This document shows positions 13,664 through 25,029 of a DNA stretch of 64,000 nt, in pieces (the stretch's first letter is position 1; every line of letters starts with the position of its first letter). Both the position numbers and the translations under genes were made by a program. The stretch spans positions 744,001 to 808,000 of the forward strand of contig JBLDXI010000038.1 in assembly GCA_047495785.1 (NCBI GenBank), written 5' to 3'. The notes under the pieces are model-generated. The model did no database searches, was not told the origin of the DNA, and saw only the letters and a list, made by a program, of their open reading frames with translations. Source of the stretch: Lepidodermella squamata (Eukaryota; Gastrotricha).

Positions 13664-14626
13664 ATTCTCATTTTTTCTTTGCTCAGCCTTTTGGTAGCCG
13701 ACAAATATGTCGGAAATGTGTCGCCTCATTTAACGTGCTATTGACCAGGCAAACACGTCGCCGTCGTTTGCCCACAATTTGCTGCTGTCAGCACCTCAAA
13801 AACAACAAACAGGTGCGATTTTTCGCTCTCAATTCGCCACAATTACAGCAGTCGATACATATCTGATCACCCTTTTTGACTGCTGATTTTTCTATATATA
13901 TACTTAGCTGATTGCTGGGCGGAAATAGGTCACAGAGCACGTGTTGCTTGGAGATTATATTAGGTGAAATATTTGTTCTATATTCTGTAACAATCGCGAG
14001 TGGGGACAACAATAAACAACTAGCGTCGCACCACGCTGTAATCGCATTATATTCCTGTTTTATTGTTATATTTTATTGAATTTTCGCCAACAAATAATAT
14101 ACAATAACGTTCATTTGGGCAGAGTCGACACCCAGACTACTAATTCATATTATCATCATCATTATTGTTTGCCTTTTTTAGTCTGCTCATCCTTTCGCAC
14201 GATCTGGCTTTGAACAATAACATTATTGTTGTCATCTTTTGCTATTAAGATTCTACTGCATGATATATGAGCACTAGGCGACGCGCATTTCGGCTCTGTT
14301 TCTTTTGAATTCTCCGCCTTTACACAGTATTGAAAGGCCCAGTAATTTCTCAACGATACTCTTCAATTCTTTTCATAATGCAGAGGATGAAATGTTGCAA
14401 AATATGGGGTTGTAGAGCTAGAAATGTTCGGATACGGACGACTGAGTACAAGAAAGTAGGGTGGTCGTGGCCTTTCTTACCCCGAGAACCCCAAAACTAA
14501 CGACACACACCTGCCTGCCATCAGCCTCGTTAATCTGTACTTTTATAACTAGGATTGGAATGACCAATTTACTAGTACATCCTGATTTAACCTATTTTTT
14601 ATCGATTATTTTTCTAGGTGAGTTGA
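13664..14626. other. Intergenic gap inside the GT92 array
   Basis: AT-rich DNA between C and D, the only long gap in the array and so the likely promoter region of a second transcription unit. Short frames on both strands (for example minus 14162-14353) show no domain. A TTTTTCTAG acceptor ends at 14617, nine bases before the ATG of D, with no donor seen for it, which fits spliced-leader addition. Confidence 0.5.
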
Positions 14627-16135
14627 ATGATAATAAAGACAACTTATCTCCAGAAAGCCTTACCTGTCAGCATTTTATATTTTACCGGAGTTTCTATCAT
14701 CGTCTACTTGATTTATATCAAAGCAAGATCCTTTGACGTAAAACATCATGCAATCCATCACACAATCGACAACGATACTTTTACTTACAACGTGGTGGAA
14801 CCCACAAAGAAGTTGGAAATCAGCAAAATTTCAGTCAAATCATCGGTCGATGCTTCGGTAGAAAACGCGTTATTCGAAGCGAATAAGCGGTTCTCAGATT
14901 GCCGACAGCAGGCGGACGAGGAGTTCAACGCAGCAAAGCCGTATTTTTACAAACCCGGCTTGGTCCCGATGCCTGGCAGTCTGTTCATTCGCCAAGATGA
15001 AGTCGCCGAAAATCAAACAGAAACTAGTCTCTTCATAGTAGTCATGGCTCAGTCAATTAACCCTCACAGCTTGCCAAGTGATTTCATCCACCTTAACAAC
15101 TACAACGAATGGCTCGACACAGCTAGATGGCGAGCTATCTCAACTCTGAATTCAAGCAACGAAATTGTGTGTAAATCAGTCGATGGAATTACAGGGGATA
15201 ACTATCAGTGGACTATCGTTTTAAGATGCCCACTCGGCAGTGACTTTGAATTCAAATTGGCGCAGCAGTATAGATTCAGCCTGGTTTCTCTCACGAAGCC
15301 GATATTTGATGAAATAGGGAAAAATCTGCTGGCGTGCAATTTCGAGCCTCCTAAACCAAAATACCGGCTGGTCGCTTGTACACAGGTTGCGGATGATCAC
15401 TTCGAACGGATACCTGAATGGATCGAATATCACAGCATGATTGGTTTCGAATATTTTATAATCTACGTGAATCAAAATTCGACGGAGAAAAACGATAAGA
15501 TGCTTGATGTCTACATCAAAGCGGGTCTAGTCACCCTGGCGCCGTTCTACTACGACGCCCCGGTCACACTGCCTGGCAAATTTGTCCAACAAACCGCGCA
15601 AAATGACTGTTTACACCGATTGAAAGGCCGAGCAGATTGGCTGTCTTTTCATGATGACGACGAATTCTTTCAGTATTACAAAAAGCCGTATAACCACGAC
15701 TCTTTACTATCGTTATTAGAGGCTATGTACGCAGAGGACCCAAATCTGGGCGGGGTTGCCTTCCGTTCGTGGTTTTTCGGCTTCGATAACGCCACAAACT
15801 GCTCGAGCGACCCAGTATTTTCACGAGTTGCTTCGATGAATTATCGAGCAAGGCGTCATCACTCTTTGGGCCGTCATAAAACTATAGTGCGAGTCGATAA
15901 TGTCAACTACGTCTACGTTCACGACATAACAAACGGTGGCTACACGTTTTTCCTCGATGCGAAAAACGTCGCCCGTATGGTTCACTACCGAATGCCGTAT
16001 ATTGAGGGTTACGTTGATGACTTCAACGCCGGAATTCTGGTTCATGATACGAGTATGGCTGATACTTATGGCGACGAGCTGTTGAGGCGGCTTGCATCAT
16101 GGGGTTTCAATGTAACAGGTTCACCAAACTGCTGA
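14627..16135 (+). CDS. GT92 (DUF23) glycosyltransferase D
   Basis: Single-exon, 502 residues, starting nine bases after a TTTTTCTAG acceptor. Type II membrane protein: anchor at about residues 13-30, a stem to about 85, then the catalytic domain. Conserved blocks are ACTQVADDHFERIPEWIEYH, DDDEFF in WLSFHDDDEFF, FRSWFFGF, NVNYVYVHDITNGG and RMVHYRMPYIEG. It is closest by eye to E, sharing DDDEFFQYYKKP/SKRDKPY-type loops after the DxD motif, so D and E look like a recent duplication. After the stop, AATAAAGG appears at about 16230. Confidence 0.93.
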   Translation: MIIKTTYLQKALPVSILYFTGVSIIVYLIYIKARSFDVKHHAIHHTIDNDTFTYNVVEPTKKLEISKISVKSSVDASVENALFEANKRFSDCRQQADEEFNAAKPYFYKPGLVPMPGSLFIRQDEVAENQTETSLFIVVMAQSINPHSLPSDFIHLNNYNEWLDTARWRAISTLNSSNEIVCKSVDGITGDNYQWTIVLRCPLGSDFEFKLAQQYRFSLVSLTKPIFDEIGKNLLACNFEPPKPKYRLVACTQVADDHFERIPEWIEYHSMIGFEYFIIYVNQNSTEKNDKMLDVYIKAGLVTLAPFYYDAPVTLPGKFVQQTAQNDCLHRLKGRADWLSFHDDDEFFQYYKKPYNHDSLLSLLEAMYAEDPNLGGVAFRSWFFGFDNATNCSSDPVFSRVASMNYRARRHHSLGRHKTIVRVDNVNYVYVHDITNGGYTFFLDAKNVARMVHYRMPYIEGYVDDFNAGILVHDTSMADTYGDELLRRLASWGFNVTGSPNC

Positions 16136-16477
16136 AAGCTTTGTTTCATCAAAAATTGGTGGTTTCCATTCTTATCTTCCATATATCTCGGAAAATGCAA
16201 ATTTAATTTTTTACTTGAAAGCAAAAAAAAATAAAGGAGAATTGTATGGATTTTTCGATCTCCTCAGATTTTGTATAACTATCACCTAGTTGCGTATAAC
16301 TAATTGGAATCAATAGATTTCAATGAGAATATTCACATTCTTGTTGTTTCCCAATGTATTCAGCTTTTTATTGCATCTATGAACATTGAAATCGTGGTGA
16401 ATAGCGGCTTTCATTCACTGCAGCAGAAAATAAGGGGAGACTCGCTGCTAGACATTTTCTTGCCGAGAGTGAGTGGA

Positions 16478-18058
16478 ATGCATGTAAAACTAGATCACCT
16501 GAAAATTAGTTTGCAGGCAATGATAGTAGTCATGCTAATTTTTCTGTTCTATCGCAATCTGATTTTTCACTTACGCGAGTCTAATTTATCACGAAAAGCC
16601 AGTGAAGTAATGAATCTAGATAATTCGGCAAAACCCTCGTCTGTACAAGTCGTAGAGAAAGGAATGATCACTCCGTTCCCTATGGCACAAATCATCACGA
16701 ATGCCGAGGTAAATGCTCGGTTTTTAGCCTGCAGACGAAAATACGATGAGGAATTCAACGCGAATAAGCCCTACTTCATCTCACCTCGTCTACCCCTACC
16801 GGCTAGTCTCTTCCTGAAAAGGGAAAACGTCACAGGCAGCGACAATGAGGCCGAAATTACCGTCACCAATCTCTACGCCATACTCATGGCTGAGAGTGTC
16901 CATCCATTCTACAACAAAAATTATTTTAAGGCTGCTCTCAACCAGAGTGCGAGCGAGATTTTACGGCTATCCGACTTTTACTCCTGGGCAAATGTTCGCG
17001 ATTGGAGAATCAACAGTGAAGACGGAAGATTGCGCTCCAGCGAAAATTGTTCGGTTGTTAAAGGACTAGGCGATACCTTCGATGCCTTAACCTGGACGAT
17101 TGTCGTCAAATGCCGATTGCAACCGAATTATTTTGTCAATGACGAGAATAATTTCGTACCTGCCGATGAGCTACGTGTAAATTTCACCGCGTTTGAACGG
17201 CCTAGTTTTACCCAAATCGGTCAAAATCTACTAGTTTGCAATTACCGGCTACCGGAACCCAAAAAATACCGTCTAGTTGCTTGTACGCAAGTAGCCGACG
17301 ATCACTTCGATCGAATACCAGAATGGATTGAATATCACCTACTAATTGGTTTCGAGCACATAGTTATCTACGTGAATGAGAATTCAACCGAGAAATACGA
17401 GAAAATGCTGCGAATTTACATTGAGGATTTGCAGGTGCTAACACTGGCTTCGATGTACATTGATGCGCCGGTTGATCTCCCAGGGAAATTCACGCAGCAA
17501 GGTGTTCAAAACGATTGTCTACATCGATTCAAAGGTCGCGCCGATTGGTTGGCACTTCACGACGACGACGAGTTCTTCCAGTACTACTCAAAGCGAGATA
17601 AGCCTTACAACAACGCGACTCTGGTTGATTTTCTCGACTTCATGTACTTTATGGATCGAAGCGTTGGCGGAATTGTATTCCAAAGCTGGTTTTTCGGATT
17701 TAAAAATAACGACTCTTGCGAATCGGACTTGATTTACTCCCGAATTTCAGCAATGAATCATCGTGCTGTTGGGGCACACACCCTCGGCCGGTATAAAATG
17801 ATCGTCCGCCCAGATAACGTCAACTACGTCTACGTCCATGACGTAACAAATGGTGGAGGGATGCATTTCGTCGACGCGAATCATGTCGGAAGACTTGTTC
17901 ACTATCGCATGCCTTACATCGCAGGGTACTTTGACGACTACCAGGCTCATCGTGTGGTGAAAGACACCTCAATGGCGGATGAATACGGCGAAGCTATTTT
18001 TGACAGACTTGAAAAGCACGGCTTTCAGGTTACGAGAAGCCCGAACTGCGAAAATTGA
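16478..18058 (+). CDS. GT92 (DUF23) glycosyltransferase E
   Basis: Single-exon GT92, 526 residues from the ATG at 16478. The start is uncertain: the frame is open back to 16304 with an in-frame ATG at 16379, and a TTTGCAG lies just before another in-frame ATG at 16520. The start chosen gives a short basic tail and then the anchor IVVMLIFLFYRNLIF. Conserved blocks are ACTQVADDHFDRIPEWIEYH, DDDEFF in WLALHDDDEFF, FQSWFFGF, NVNYVYVHDVTNGG and RLVHYRMPYIAG. The next gene begins 63 bases after the stop. An upstream short frame (16323-16382) begins with the first ATG after a CTCCTCAG at 16267, so leader structure is unresolved. Confidence 0.9.
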   Translation: MHVKLDHLKISLQAMIVVMLIFLFYRNLIFHLRESNLSRKASEVMNLDNSAKPSSVQVVEKGMITPFPMAQIITNAEVNARFLACRRKYDEEFNANKPYFISPRLPLPASLFLKRENVTGSDNEAEITVTNLYAILMAESVHPFYNKNYFKAALNQSASEILRLSDFYSWANVRDWRINSEDGRLRSSENCSVVKGLGDTFDALTWTIVVKCRLQPNYFVNDENNFVPADELRVNFTAFERPSFTQIGQNLLVCNYRLPEPKKYRLVACTQVADDHFDRIPEWIEYHLLIGFEHIVIYVNENSTEKYEKMLRIYIEDLQVLTLASMYIDAPVDLPGKFTQQGVQNDCLHRFKGRADWLALHDDDEFFQYYSKRDKPYNNATLVDFLDFMYFMDRSVGGIVFQSWFFGFKNNDSCESDLIYSRISAMNHRAVGAHTLGRYKMIVRPDNVNYVYVHDVTNGGGMHFVDANHVGRLVHYRMPYIAGYFDDYQAHRVVKDTSMADEYGEAIFDRLEKHGFQVTRSPNCEN

Positions 18059-18070
18059 AAGCGCCCACGC

Positions 18071-18115
18071 TCAATAAATAATGTAAAAAATAATGAAAAT
18101 AAACTATATTTTTAG
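18071..18115 (+). promoter_or_regulatory. E-F intercistronic signal: AATAAA then splice acceptor
   Basis: The 63-base gap between E and F holds CAATAAATAA (18072-18081) and a second AATAAA (about 18097), then TATATTTTTAG ending at 18115, six bases before the ATG of F. Together with the B-C junction this supports operon-style processing with spliced-leader addition. Confidence 0.55.
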
Positions 18116-18121
18116 AATTTT

Positions 18122-19588
18122 ATGCGTCTTAAATATCGATGCGTCTCAAAATTATTGTTGGCTGTATTGATGGTGGCAGCTTTCCTGTGGATACTCAGGA
18201 CTTTTGCTCATGGCATTGCCGTAACGAATTCGTCTCTGAAGAAAACGAGCGAAAAGTATTGCGAATGTCGAAGAAATTTCCAAGAATTATTCAATACCCG
18301 CAAGATTTGGCAAGTCAAACCAGGCCTCCCCTTACCCGGTGGTCTATTCCTTAAAGAAGAACCAATTGGGAACGAGACGGTGCTGACTCTCTTCGTCATG
18401 TTAATGACGCAAAAACTTTATCCAATATTCGGTAGCGCAAACTCCCGTCACGCCGTGCTGTCACTGGATGACTATTGGGATTGGGCGAATAACAGTTCTT
18501 TATGGAAGGTATCGACGCAGGGTAATTCATTGGCTTATGATTGCTTCCCTCTGGTCGATGAGCTAGGCAAAGCAGATCGATTCACGTGGACCTTAGTTTT
18601 GAAATGTCCGATTCGTTACAATCGACACGAAATATACGATGACGATCATCCTTGGCCGATATTCAATTTGACCTCGCTAAGACGGCCCGATATGTTGATA
18701 ATTGGCCAAGACTTACCCGTCTGCAGCTTGGATTTACCGAGCAAAACGCGCTATCGTCTGGTGGCATGTAGCCAAGTTGCTGATGATCATTTCGATCGAA
18801 TTCCGGAATGGATCGAGTACCATTTGATGATTGGCTTCGAGTACTTCATCATTTATATCAACCAGAATTCTACAGATGCGTACGAAAAATTACTGAGGGT
18901 ATACGTTGAAATGAACGTATTAACTTTGGTGCCGTTTTATTTCGACGCCCCGGTAGATATGCCGGGGAAATTTGCGCAGCACATTGCTCAAACGGAGTGT
19001 CTTCAATTTTTCAAAGGTCGTGCCGATTGGCTGGGACTTCAAGATGTTGACGAGTTCTTCCAGCTGTACAACAACGAGACGAGTTTAATTGATCATTTGG
19101 AGCTGATGCACAAAAAGTACAAAGCAATGAACCTTACAATGGGTGGGCTTGCTTTTCATTCCTGGTTTTTCGGTTTCCAAAACAGGTAAAATGCAACATT
19201 TGTGTTTAATTAAATTGTATTCCTTTCAATTGGCTTTTCCGATAGATCGGAATGTAACAATTCAACTGGATTTTACTCGCGAATCACGTCGATGGAATGG
19301 AGATCTAAAGGCTATCACACGAATGGCCGGCAAAAAATGATAGTTCGCGTCGACAATGCTGATTATTTTTATATTCACGAAATTACCTCTGGCGGCTACG
19401 AATTCTGGGGTGACGCGGACGGTCGATTAGTGCATTATCGACTGCCTTACATTGAAGGTCACCTCGCGCAATACACCAGCGGATCGCTCGAGTTCGATTC
19501 GAGCATGTCATCAAATTACGGCGCACAACTATTGAAACGGTTGGAAATTCGGGGCTTCAACGTAACCTCAGAGCCGAATTGCAATTAA
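18122..19588 (+). CDS. GT92 (DUF23) glycosyltransferase F
   Basis: Last of the six, 468 residues. Exons are 18122-19185 and 19246-19588; the 60-base intron sits just after FFGFQN, and the junction reads FGFQNRSECNN in phase with the paralogues. The anchor is at about residues 10-30. The family blocks are kept: ACSQVADDHFDRIPEWIEYH, DVDEFF in WLGLQDVDEFF, HSWFFGF, NADYFYIHEITSGG and RLVHYRLPYIEG. The stem is shorter than in D and E. The intron lies within two codons of the intron in the distant seventh copy (42971-44448) but in a different phase (2 versus 0). Confidence 0.92.
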
Positions 19589-20357
19589 ATAATTTAAAAT
19601 GAATAATTCAACTTTTTTGAAATGACTCATGTTGGTTTAAGTAGTGTTGATAGCTTGTTGTATGGGAATTTTTGATGATGAATCTCATCGAAAAAATGCG
19701 GCCTGCAAGCTAAGGAAGCAGAAAGAGCAGAGCGAAAGAAGGGAAAGAAAAATGAATTAAACGATAAGTATAGTTTTTGCCGACTTCTCAATACGGGAGT
19801 TTTTTTCTTGTTCTTACTCTATAAATGGCTAGGCTCCAATCGTATGCTACCTGTGTCTTCCCGAAAAAGCGTGACTGAAACATTGAATGAGCGGAATTGT
19901 ATTTTACACCAGTTTGTTAGTCTAAAATGGAAAACTATTGTAGTAACTTCGTTTCTGATGTGTTTGCTTTGTCGCAAAATTACACCGGTATTAAAACGTG
20001 AGCATAACAACACTTTTGCAAGTCTCACTCAAAAGCAACAATAAAAAAGATGAACATTGATGATGTGGCTTAAAAAGAACAAAAGCTGCCAACTGTCGGC
20101 TAACAAACATCTAGCCGCAGCAAATGAAATGAAACCTGCAATAAAAGCGCGTAATTATTGAGAAAGGCGTGCACACGCCCCGCATCAGAATGAAGTCTCT
20201 TATCAATTGGGACTCTCTTGAAATTATTTTCCGAGAAAATTACCTAAATTCACGCATGAAGGAGCTGTTATACTAGCTATCTTAGATCTAATCAGGCTAT
20301 GTCAACACGCCGAGACAACAATATAGCTTCATACAATCCTATTTTTATAAAAATTAG
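19589..20357. other. Intergenic; possible relic of a GT92 N-terminus
   Basis: No intact gene. A plus-strand frame at about 19841-20044 reads as a short polar tail, then an anchor-like stretch (TIVVTSFLMCLLC), a basic run, and stops. That layout resembles the N-terminus of the neighbouring GT92 genes but has no catalytic part, so it may be a truncated relic; the evidence is only topology. Confidence 0.25.
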
Positions 20358-21036
20358 ATGAATTATCACAACGAATTCCGCACGTTGTTTTTCTTGAACT
20401 GGCTCATCTACAGCTTAACAAATGGTGAGCATTTAGGAAAGCGGCAATTAATTTTAATTTATTCAAGTTTCAGCCATTCCGATGTACCTTCAAGCTCGAG
20501 GCGCAGACTCGTATTATGATTCGAGATCTGGATACGATGATGAATACGACTACAGAGAGCCGGATAGGGCCGAAGTTATGACCAAGTTGTCTCAATTCCT
20601 GGAAATAGCAGACCATTCTGAGACAACAAGCGAGAAATCCTTGCTGTACCACTCAAAAGACGTCGAATTTAGCCAAACATCGAAGCAGCGCTTTACGGAG
20701 GACGACTACGTTACTTCGTACGATTACGATGGCAGTTTCGATTCGACTACAACCACTAGTAAAATTAGTACCGCGACTGGTAAATTGGTTGAAACACAAA
20801 GGTCTGACATTCACACAAAAGCGACGCCGAGGAATCGAAAATTTGACTCGAAGAATGGCTGGACGAAGAAACATTTTCGAGGCTTGCTTCTCCTGATATT
20901 TTCTATAATAATCGCTTTGGCTGGTGGAATGACTGGTTTGTACTTGTTCCCGAGATTAGTACTTCCGATCATCATAGGCGCTGCGATAATTGCCGCTGTT
21001 TTAGGCATCCTAGGCCTTGTATTGATATATTCATAG
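20358..21036 (+). CDS. Small secreted/membrane protein, family not recognised
   Basis: Two exons, 20358-20424 and 20474-21036, joined at a GTGAGC...TTTCAG intron with matching phase (TN|AIPMYLQ), giving 209 residues. Exon 1 encodes a signal-peptide-like stretch (FFLNWLIYSLTNA). The middle, about residues 30-140, is acidic and Tyr/Asp/Ser/Thr rich and predicted by eye to be disordered. The C-terminus has two hydrophobic stretches, about 157-175 (LLLLIFSIIIALAGGMTGLY) and 179-208 (LVLPIIIGAAIIAAVLGILG), preceded by a basic GWTKKHFRG. It may be a membrane protein with one hairpin or two spans, or the tail may act as an anchor. No homologous family comes to mind. The strong signal peptide and clean splice junction make it a real gene. 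Confidence 0.72.
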
Positions 21037-21250
21037 AAAAAACGCGTTTTACTCGTTATTAATTGTACAAAAATGAAACGCTTTCAATGGAGGTGCGCGC
21101 ATCTCACCACATCACAGCTGTAAAAAATGGTTATTTACCACTGGTTTTTTACTCGGAAGATGACACAGGTAGCAGTCAATAAAAAGCCTGCTCACTCGCA
21201 ATAAACAAGGCAAAATTTACGGCATTATTCGTACTTTAATAATACTCACG

Positions 21251-22687
21251 ATGTTAGGGGTGATAAAGTTAATTTTTGAATTTTTCATAATTTTATCGCG
21301 ATTTTCGTTACTTTCCGACGGCTGCACCACCGGCCGCGGTCGAGGCGGTTATGACGACGACGAATATGGCGCGACAACGGAGGATCCTTTCATGCGATAT
21401 TGGCGACGGGACTACGGCTTTGGTTTCGGTTACGACCAGTATGGCTACGACCGCTTTGGTTTCAAGCGGCCAAAGCCGGGTTTCTACCTTCGAGGAGGCG
21501 AGTGTGGCTTCAGCATTTACTCGTTCGGCAGCAATGAGACAAAGCGAGAGGCCATAGTCGAGTTGACGAAAAGCGGATTTGCGAGACGGCACGAGTTCCC
21601 GTGGCAGGTCTACATCGTCGTAACTAACGGTCCGTTTGAGGCACCATGTACCGGTATCATCTTAGATGAGCAATGGGTCCTTACGACTGCTAGCTGTGTC
21701 TATCGCGCTTTCCACGATCCTCAGTAAGTTTAAAAATGGCTCTAATTCATTGTTGGGTAAAACTTGATCAATTCCAATAGGTACATTCAGGTGTTTTATG
21801 GGGCCTACACTCAGCCAATTTTTCCGGGCAATGACGCCGAAGTTTTATTGGAGGACAATGAAGGCGTTGATCCTTTACCGTTTCAAGGCTTTGTCGAACG
21901 AGTATTTTACCACCCTAAATTCAACACGGCGACGTTCAGTTATGACTTTGCATTGCTGAAAATTCGAACTCGCTTGAATTTTCGCAACTCCGAATACGCG
22001 CAACCGATTTGTCTACCGAGTTCGCAATTCGAATGCGACAGCTTCTGCGGGAAATCGCGGGCTATCAAGGTGGTTAGTGGGTGGCTATCAGCGCCTCAAA
22101 CCCACAAAGAATTTTTCACTAGTCTTTCATTTCGGAAAAATCAGAAACTAGCTCAGCGCAATTTGTATAACAGACGTCGAGCTAGGGTTGATTCTGACGT
22201 CGATTTGGCGCTTACAGCACAGCGGGTCTTACAGAAATTCGGTGGTGGGCAAATTTCATTCGATGGCAATCGAACGTGTAACGGCGATCGAGAGCGATTC
22301 GATGATCAGTCTCAGATGTGTGTGAAGCTGCCGAATACAGCGGGCGTGAATTCATGTTTACTCTACCCTGGTTCGCCGATAATGGCGGTCGGCGAACGGC
22401 GCGGGAATCTTGGTATTCGATTCTGGCTCTGCGGATTGAAATCGATCACGCAGGATAGGTTGAATTCGGATGGCTGCGGCGCTTCCCCGGGTAATCTCTA
22501 CCCGAATTCAACGACGCTCTACTCAAATTTGTGTGCGGCGTTGGATTGGATAAATGCGCGGCCGAGACCTACAACGACATCGACTACTACGCCAAGCTGG
22601 CGGCCGATGCGGTCAACGCAGGGCACGACCCGGCCACCTGTTTACGGTTACGATTACTACAACGAGGCAGATTACTCACCTGTGTAA
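21251..22687 (+). CDS. Serine protease homologue 1 (catalytically dead trypsin-like)
   Basis: Exons are 21251-21723 and 21781-22687 (459 residues). It has a signal peptide, then a Gly/Tyr/Asp-rich prodomain (about 25-80), then an S1 fold: EFPWQVYIV, LTTASC where active proteases have TAAHC, YDFALLKI with the Asp kept, and YPGSP where GDSGGP is expected. Catalytic His and Ser are therefore both absent, so it cannot be a normal protease. It is more likely a regulatory or adhesive serine protease homologue, as known in arthropod clip-domain cascades; no clip domain is seen here. The C-terminal tail is Thr/Pro/Tyr rich. The gene at 26048 is its paralogue, with the intron after the same HDP residues. 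AATAAA follows the stop at about 22720. Confidence 0.88.
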
Positions 22688-22825
22688 AATCTAGACAATT
22701 TGAAATGACGAAAAGTGAAAATAAAACTGAACCCGTTTTTTTCTGCATCCGTACAGTACCTAGATAGCAAGACAAAAGACAGGATTTTCAAAATTTATCC
22801 GGATCATAGTGGAAAATACGCCGTA

Positions 22826-22863
22826 AAACAGCCCGGAATATTTTCTGCTATCCCGGGCTGTTT
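22826..22863. repeat. Short inverted repeat, 11-bp arms
   Basis: AAACAGCCCGG at 22826-22836 and CCGGGCTGTTT at 22853-22863 are exact reverse complements with a 16-base spacer. A third related copy (CCGGGCTG) lies at about 22884. It is about 140 bases past the stop of protease homologue 1 and could be an element core or part of its 3' end. Confidence 0.6.
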
Positions 22864-23654
22864 GAGCCAGAATATCATGCTATCCGGGCTGATTTAAACT
22901 CAGGTCATGGCTTGAAATTTTGGCAGCATTTACCCCTATTTTCGATTTCTTTGAGCACGGAAACAAAAGTCACGAAAATACTGAGGCGCCGAAACCCCCG
23001 CGACCCCCAAAATTTTATTATTCCGTAATTGCGAGAAAATTAACAAGGTTAAAGAATATGCAGCAAAGACACGGGAACAAGTGGGCCGATGATTCGCCTG
23101 GGTCAGGTTCGATTCAGCAGAAAATCCACCGGAGCCGAGAATCATCGCCGATCGCTTAGAGCCAACCGCAACTTGCGCTCGATCTTGCTCTGGGGCGGGC
23201 TCAGATCAACTCGAGAATCGGGGTGGCGCCAAGAGAGGATGTTAGAGCAAACAAGTCGCCAGCCGACACCGTTTCGCTGCCATCGCTGGGTGACTGGCTG
23301 GTTGACTGGGAATTCTTCTTGCGTACTAGCAGCCTGGCTTCTAAGATTGAACAGCTGAATTCGCGATTCGAGATATAGGCTTTAAGTTTTGCCCGAAATT
23401 GATGCGATCCATGTTGATGCGGACGGGCGTGAAAACAAGCAATTTCAAATCGCAGCGAAAAAAGGAAGAATGATTAGCGTTTGAAAATCATTCGCTTTTG
23501 CAATTTTGATGCACAATTTTAAGTTGGATTTTTTATTTTCAATATTTTCGCTCAATCCCACTAGGATGGTATGTGTATTGTAACGAAAATTTGGTGTTTC
23601 GGGAGGATAGTCGGGGATAGCGATCCGGATAACAACTATATCTGGAAGCTTTTA

Positions 23655-23756
23655 CGCGGATAGGTCAAATATTCGCCTTCAGGCCGCTATTCCGACCTTC
23701 GGCTGCGCCTCAGGTCTCCATAGCTGGCCTTCAGGCGAATATTTTCCGCTATCCGC
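23655..23756. repeat. Imperfect inverted repeat
   Basis: GCGGATAG...AAATATTCGCCT on the left pairs with AGGCGAATATTT...CTATCCGC on the right, around a 50-base GC-rich centre that itself contains smaller repeats (CCTTCGG, CCTTCAGG). Confidence 0.5.
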
Positions 23757-23781
23757 TACAAAGCTCCCAGAGATTGTATAT

Positions 23782-23896
23782 AATCCTTATGCTACCAAAG
23801 GAAATAGAATTCTCGCGCTATTTTATTTGTATCGATCAGTTCAAAACTTCGCGCGCGCGGGAAAATTCAACGTCAATTTGGTAGCATATAAGGATT
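23782..23896. mobile_element. MITE-like foldback, arms ~18-20 bp
   Basis: Left end AATCCTTATGCTACCAAA (23782-23799) is matched by the reverse complement of 23877-23896, apart from a 2-base AT insertion. The interior is about 75 bases and includes a CGCGCGCG run. Size and terminal inverted repeats fit a miniature element, but no target-site duplication could be fixed by eye. Confidence 0.55.
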
Positions 23897-23985
23897 TAAT
23901 TATTCCTACATGCGCATGGTAAAATTTAGCCATTGGGAAATTTAATTCCCACATGGTTGGTTATTTTTTGCTTCAATGGAAAATG

Positions 23986-24024
23986 TGATTCCGCCCGGTG
24001 TTTCCGCCCGGTGATTCCGCCCGC
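23986..24024. repeat. Three tandem copies of a ~13-base unit
   Basis: GTGATTCCGCCCG, GTGTTTCCGCCCG and GTGATTCCGCCCG follow each other directly. The unit is GC-rich within AT-rich flanks; it may be part of a short element or a protein-binding array. Confidence 0.75.
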
Positions 24025-24892
24025 TCACGCGTTTAAGGTGGATCTTTTATTTTTAATTTTAGTTGATTTCCAAATCAGTAAATTACTGGACAAACCAGAC
24101 TCCTTCAAGAAATTAGACCAAGAAAACTACAATTTGAACCAAATAAAGCATTTTAACAATAGCCAATTTTATTTAACACGTAAATTGTGAGAGATTAGCT
24201 TATACAAATCGAAAAGTCAGTTCTGGAGTTTTGGCATGAACAGTGCAGTATTTACTTGAAAACTGGCGTCGACCGTGAACTGACGTCATTCAAACCGGTT
24301 CCTCGAGCTGGTCATGGCCAAACAATGCCAATGCGAAGTCGTTTCGCACGGAGATATTCCTCCGAAAGCCGTTGATCAGCATAGTCGGCGAATCGTTTCC
24401 TTGAATTCCGTTCCACCGTTTCAAATGTATGAAGCGCAATTCCCGCGGTGTTTCGTTGCAGTGATCAGCAACGTCTTCAAATAAAAAGCCGTTATCGCCG
24501 TCATCGCCGGCGGATTGATCGCCCTAGTCGAATTTGCCTAGAGGAAATTCGGCCATTTTCTGCTACTTAAGAATTGCGGTTTTCACGAGCTGATTTTCAC
24601 GAGCTGATTGTTGCATTGGTAGACTGCATTTGGTTAGAATCGACTGCGTTTCCGAGGATTAGTCGCGGTTGCCGAGCGTGATTTTCACCAAAACAAATTC
24701 AGTGCGAAAATAATTCGATACGAAAGAGGAATGAAACAAAAAGAATTTGTTAACCGATTTTTTAAGGTTGATTTTTTAATTCAAACGAAATTAATTTAAA
24801 CAGACGCCATGGGTGTGAGTGGTTGTGCATTTTATCCAGATTTCGAGCGGAAAATGGGTTTTTTTGGGAAAATAACCAACAATGTGGGAACA

Positions 24893-25029
24893 GGAATCCT
24901 AAACTTGTGTTTCGGGCAAAAACTCGATTTCAGCCCTTGAAAATACCCTCGGGCTTCGCTCCGCTACGCCCTCGGGCATTTTCAGCGGGCCGAAATCTCG
25001 TTTCTGCCCTCAACACCGTTAAGGATTCC
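24893..25029. mobile_element. MITE-like foldback, arms ~60 bp
   Basis: The left arm from GGAATCCT at 24893 and the right arm ending AGGATTCC at about 25029 pair over roughly 60 positions with scattered mismatches (TTTCGGGC/GCCCTCAA, CTCGATTT/AAATCTCG, AAAATACCC/GGGCATTTT). The loop is a short TTCGCTCCGCTACGC. It is the longest foldback in the block. Confidence 0.6.

Noticed and set aside
23089-23145. GGTTCGATTC resembling a tRNA T-arm
   Set aside because: No matching box A, acceptor stem or anticodon arm could be found around it.
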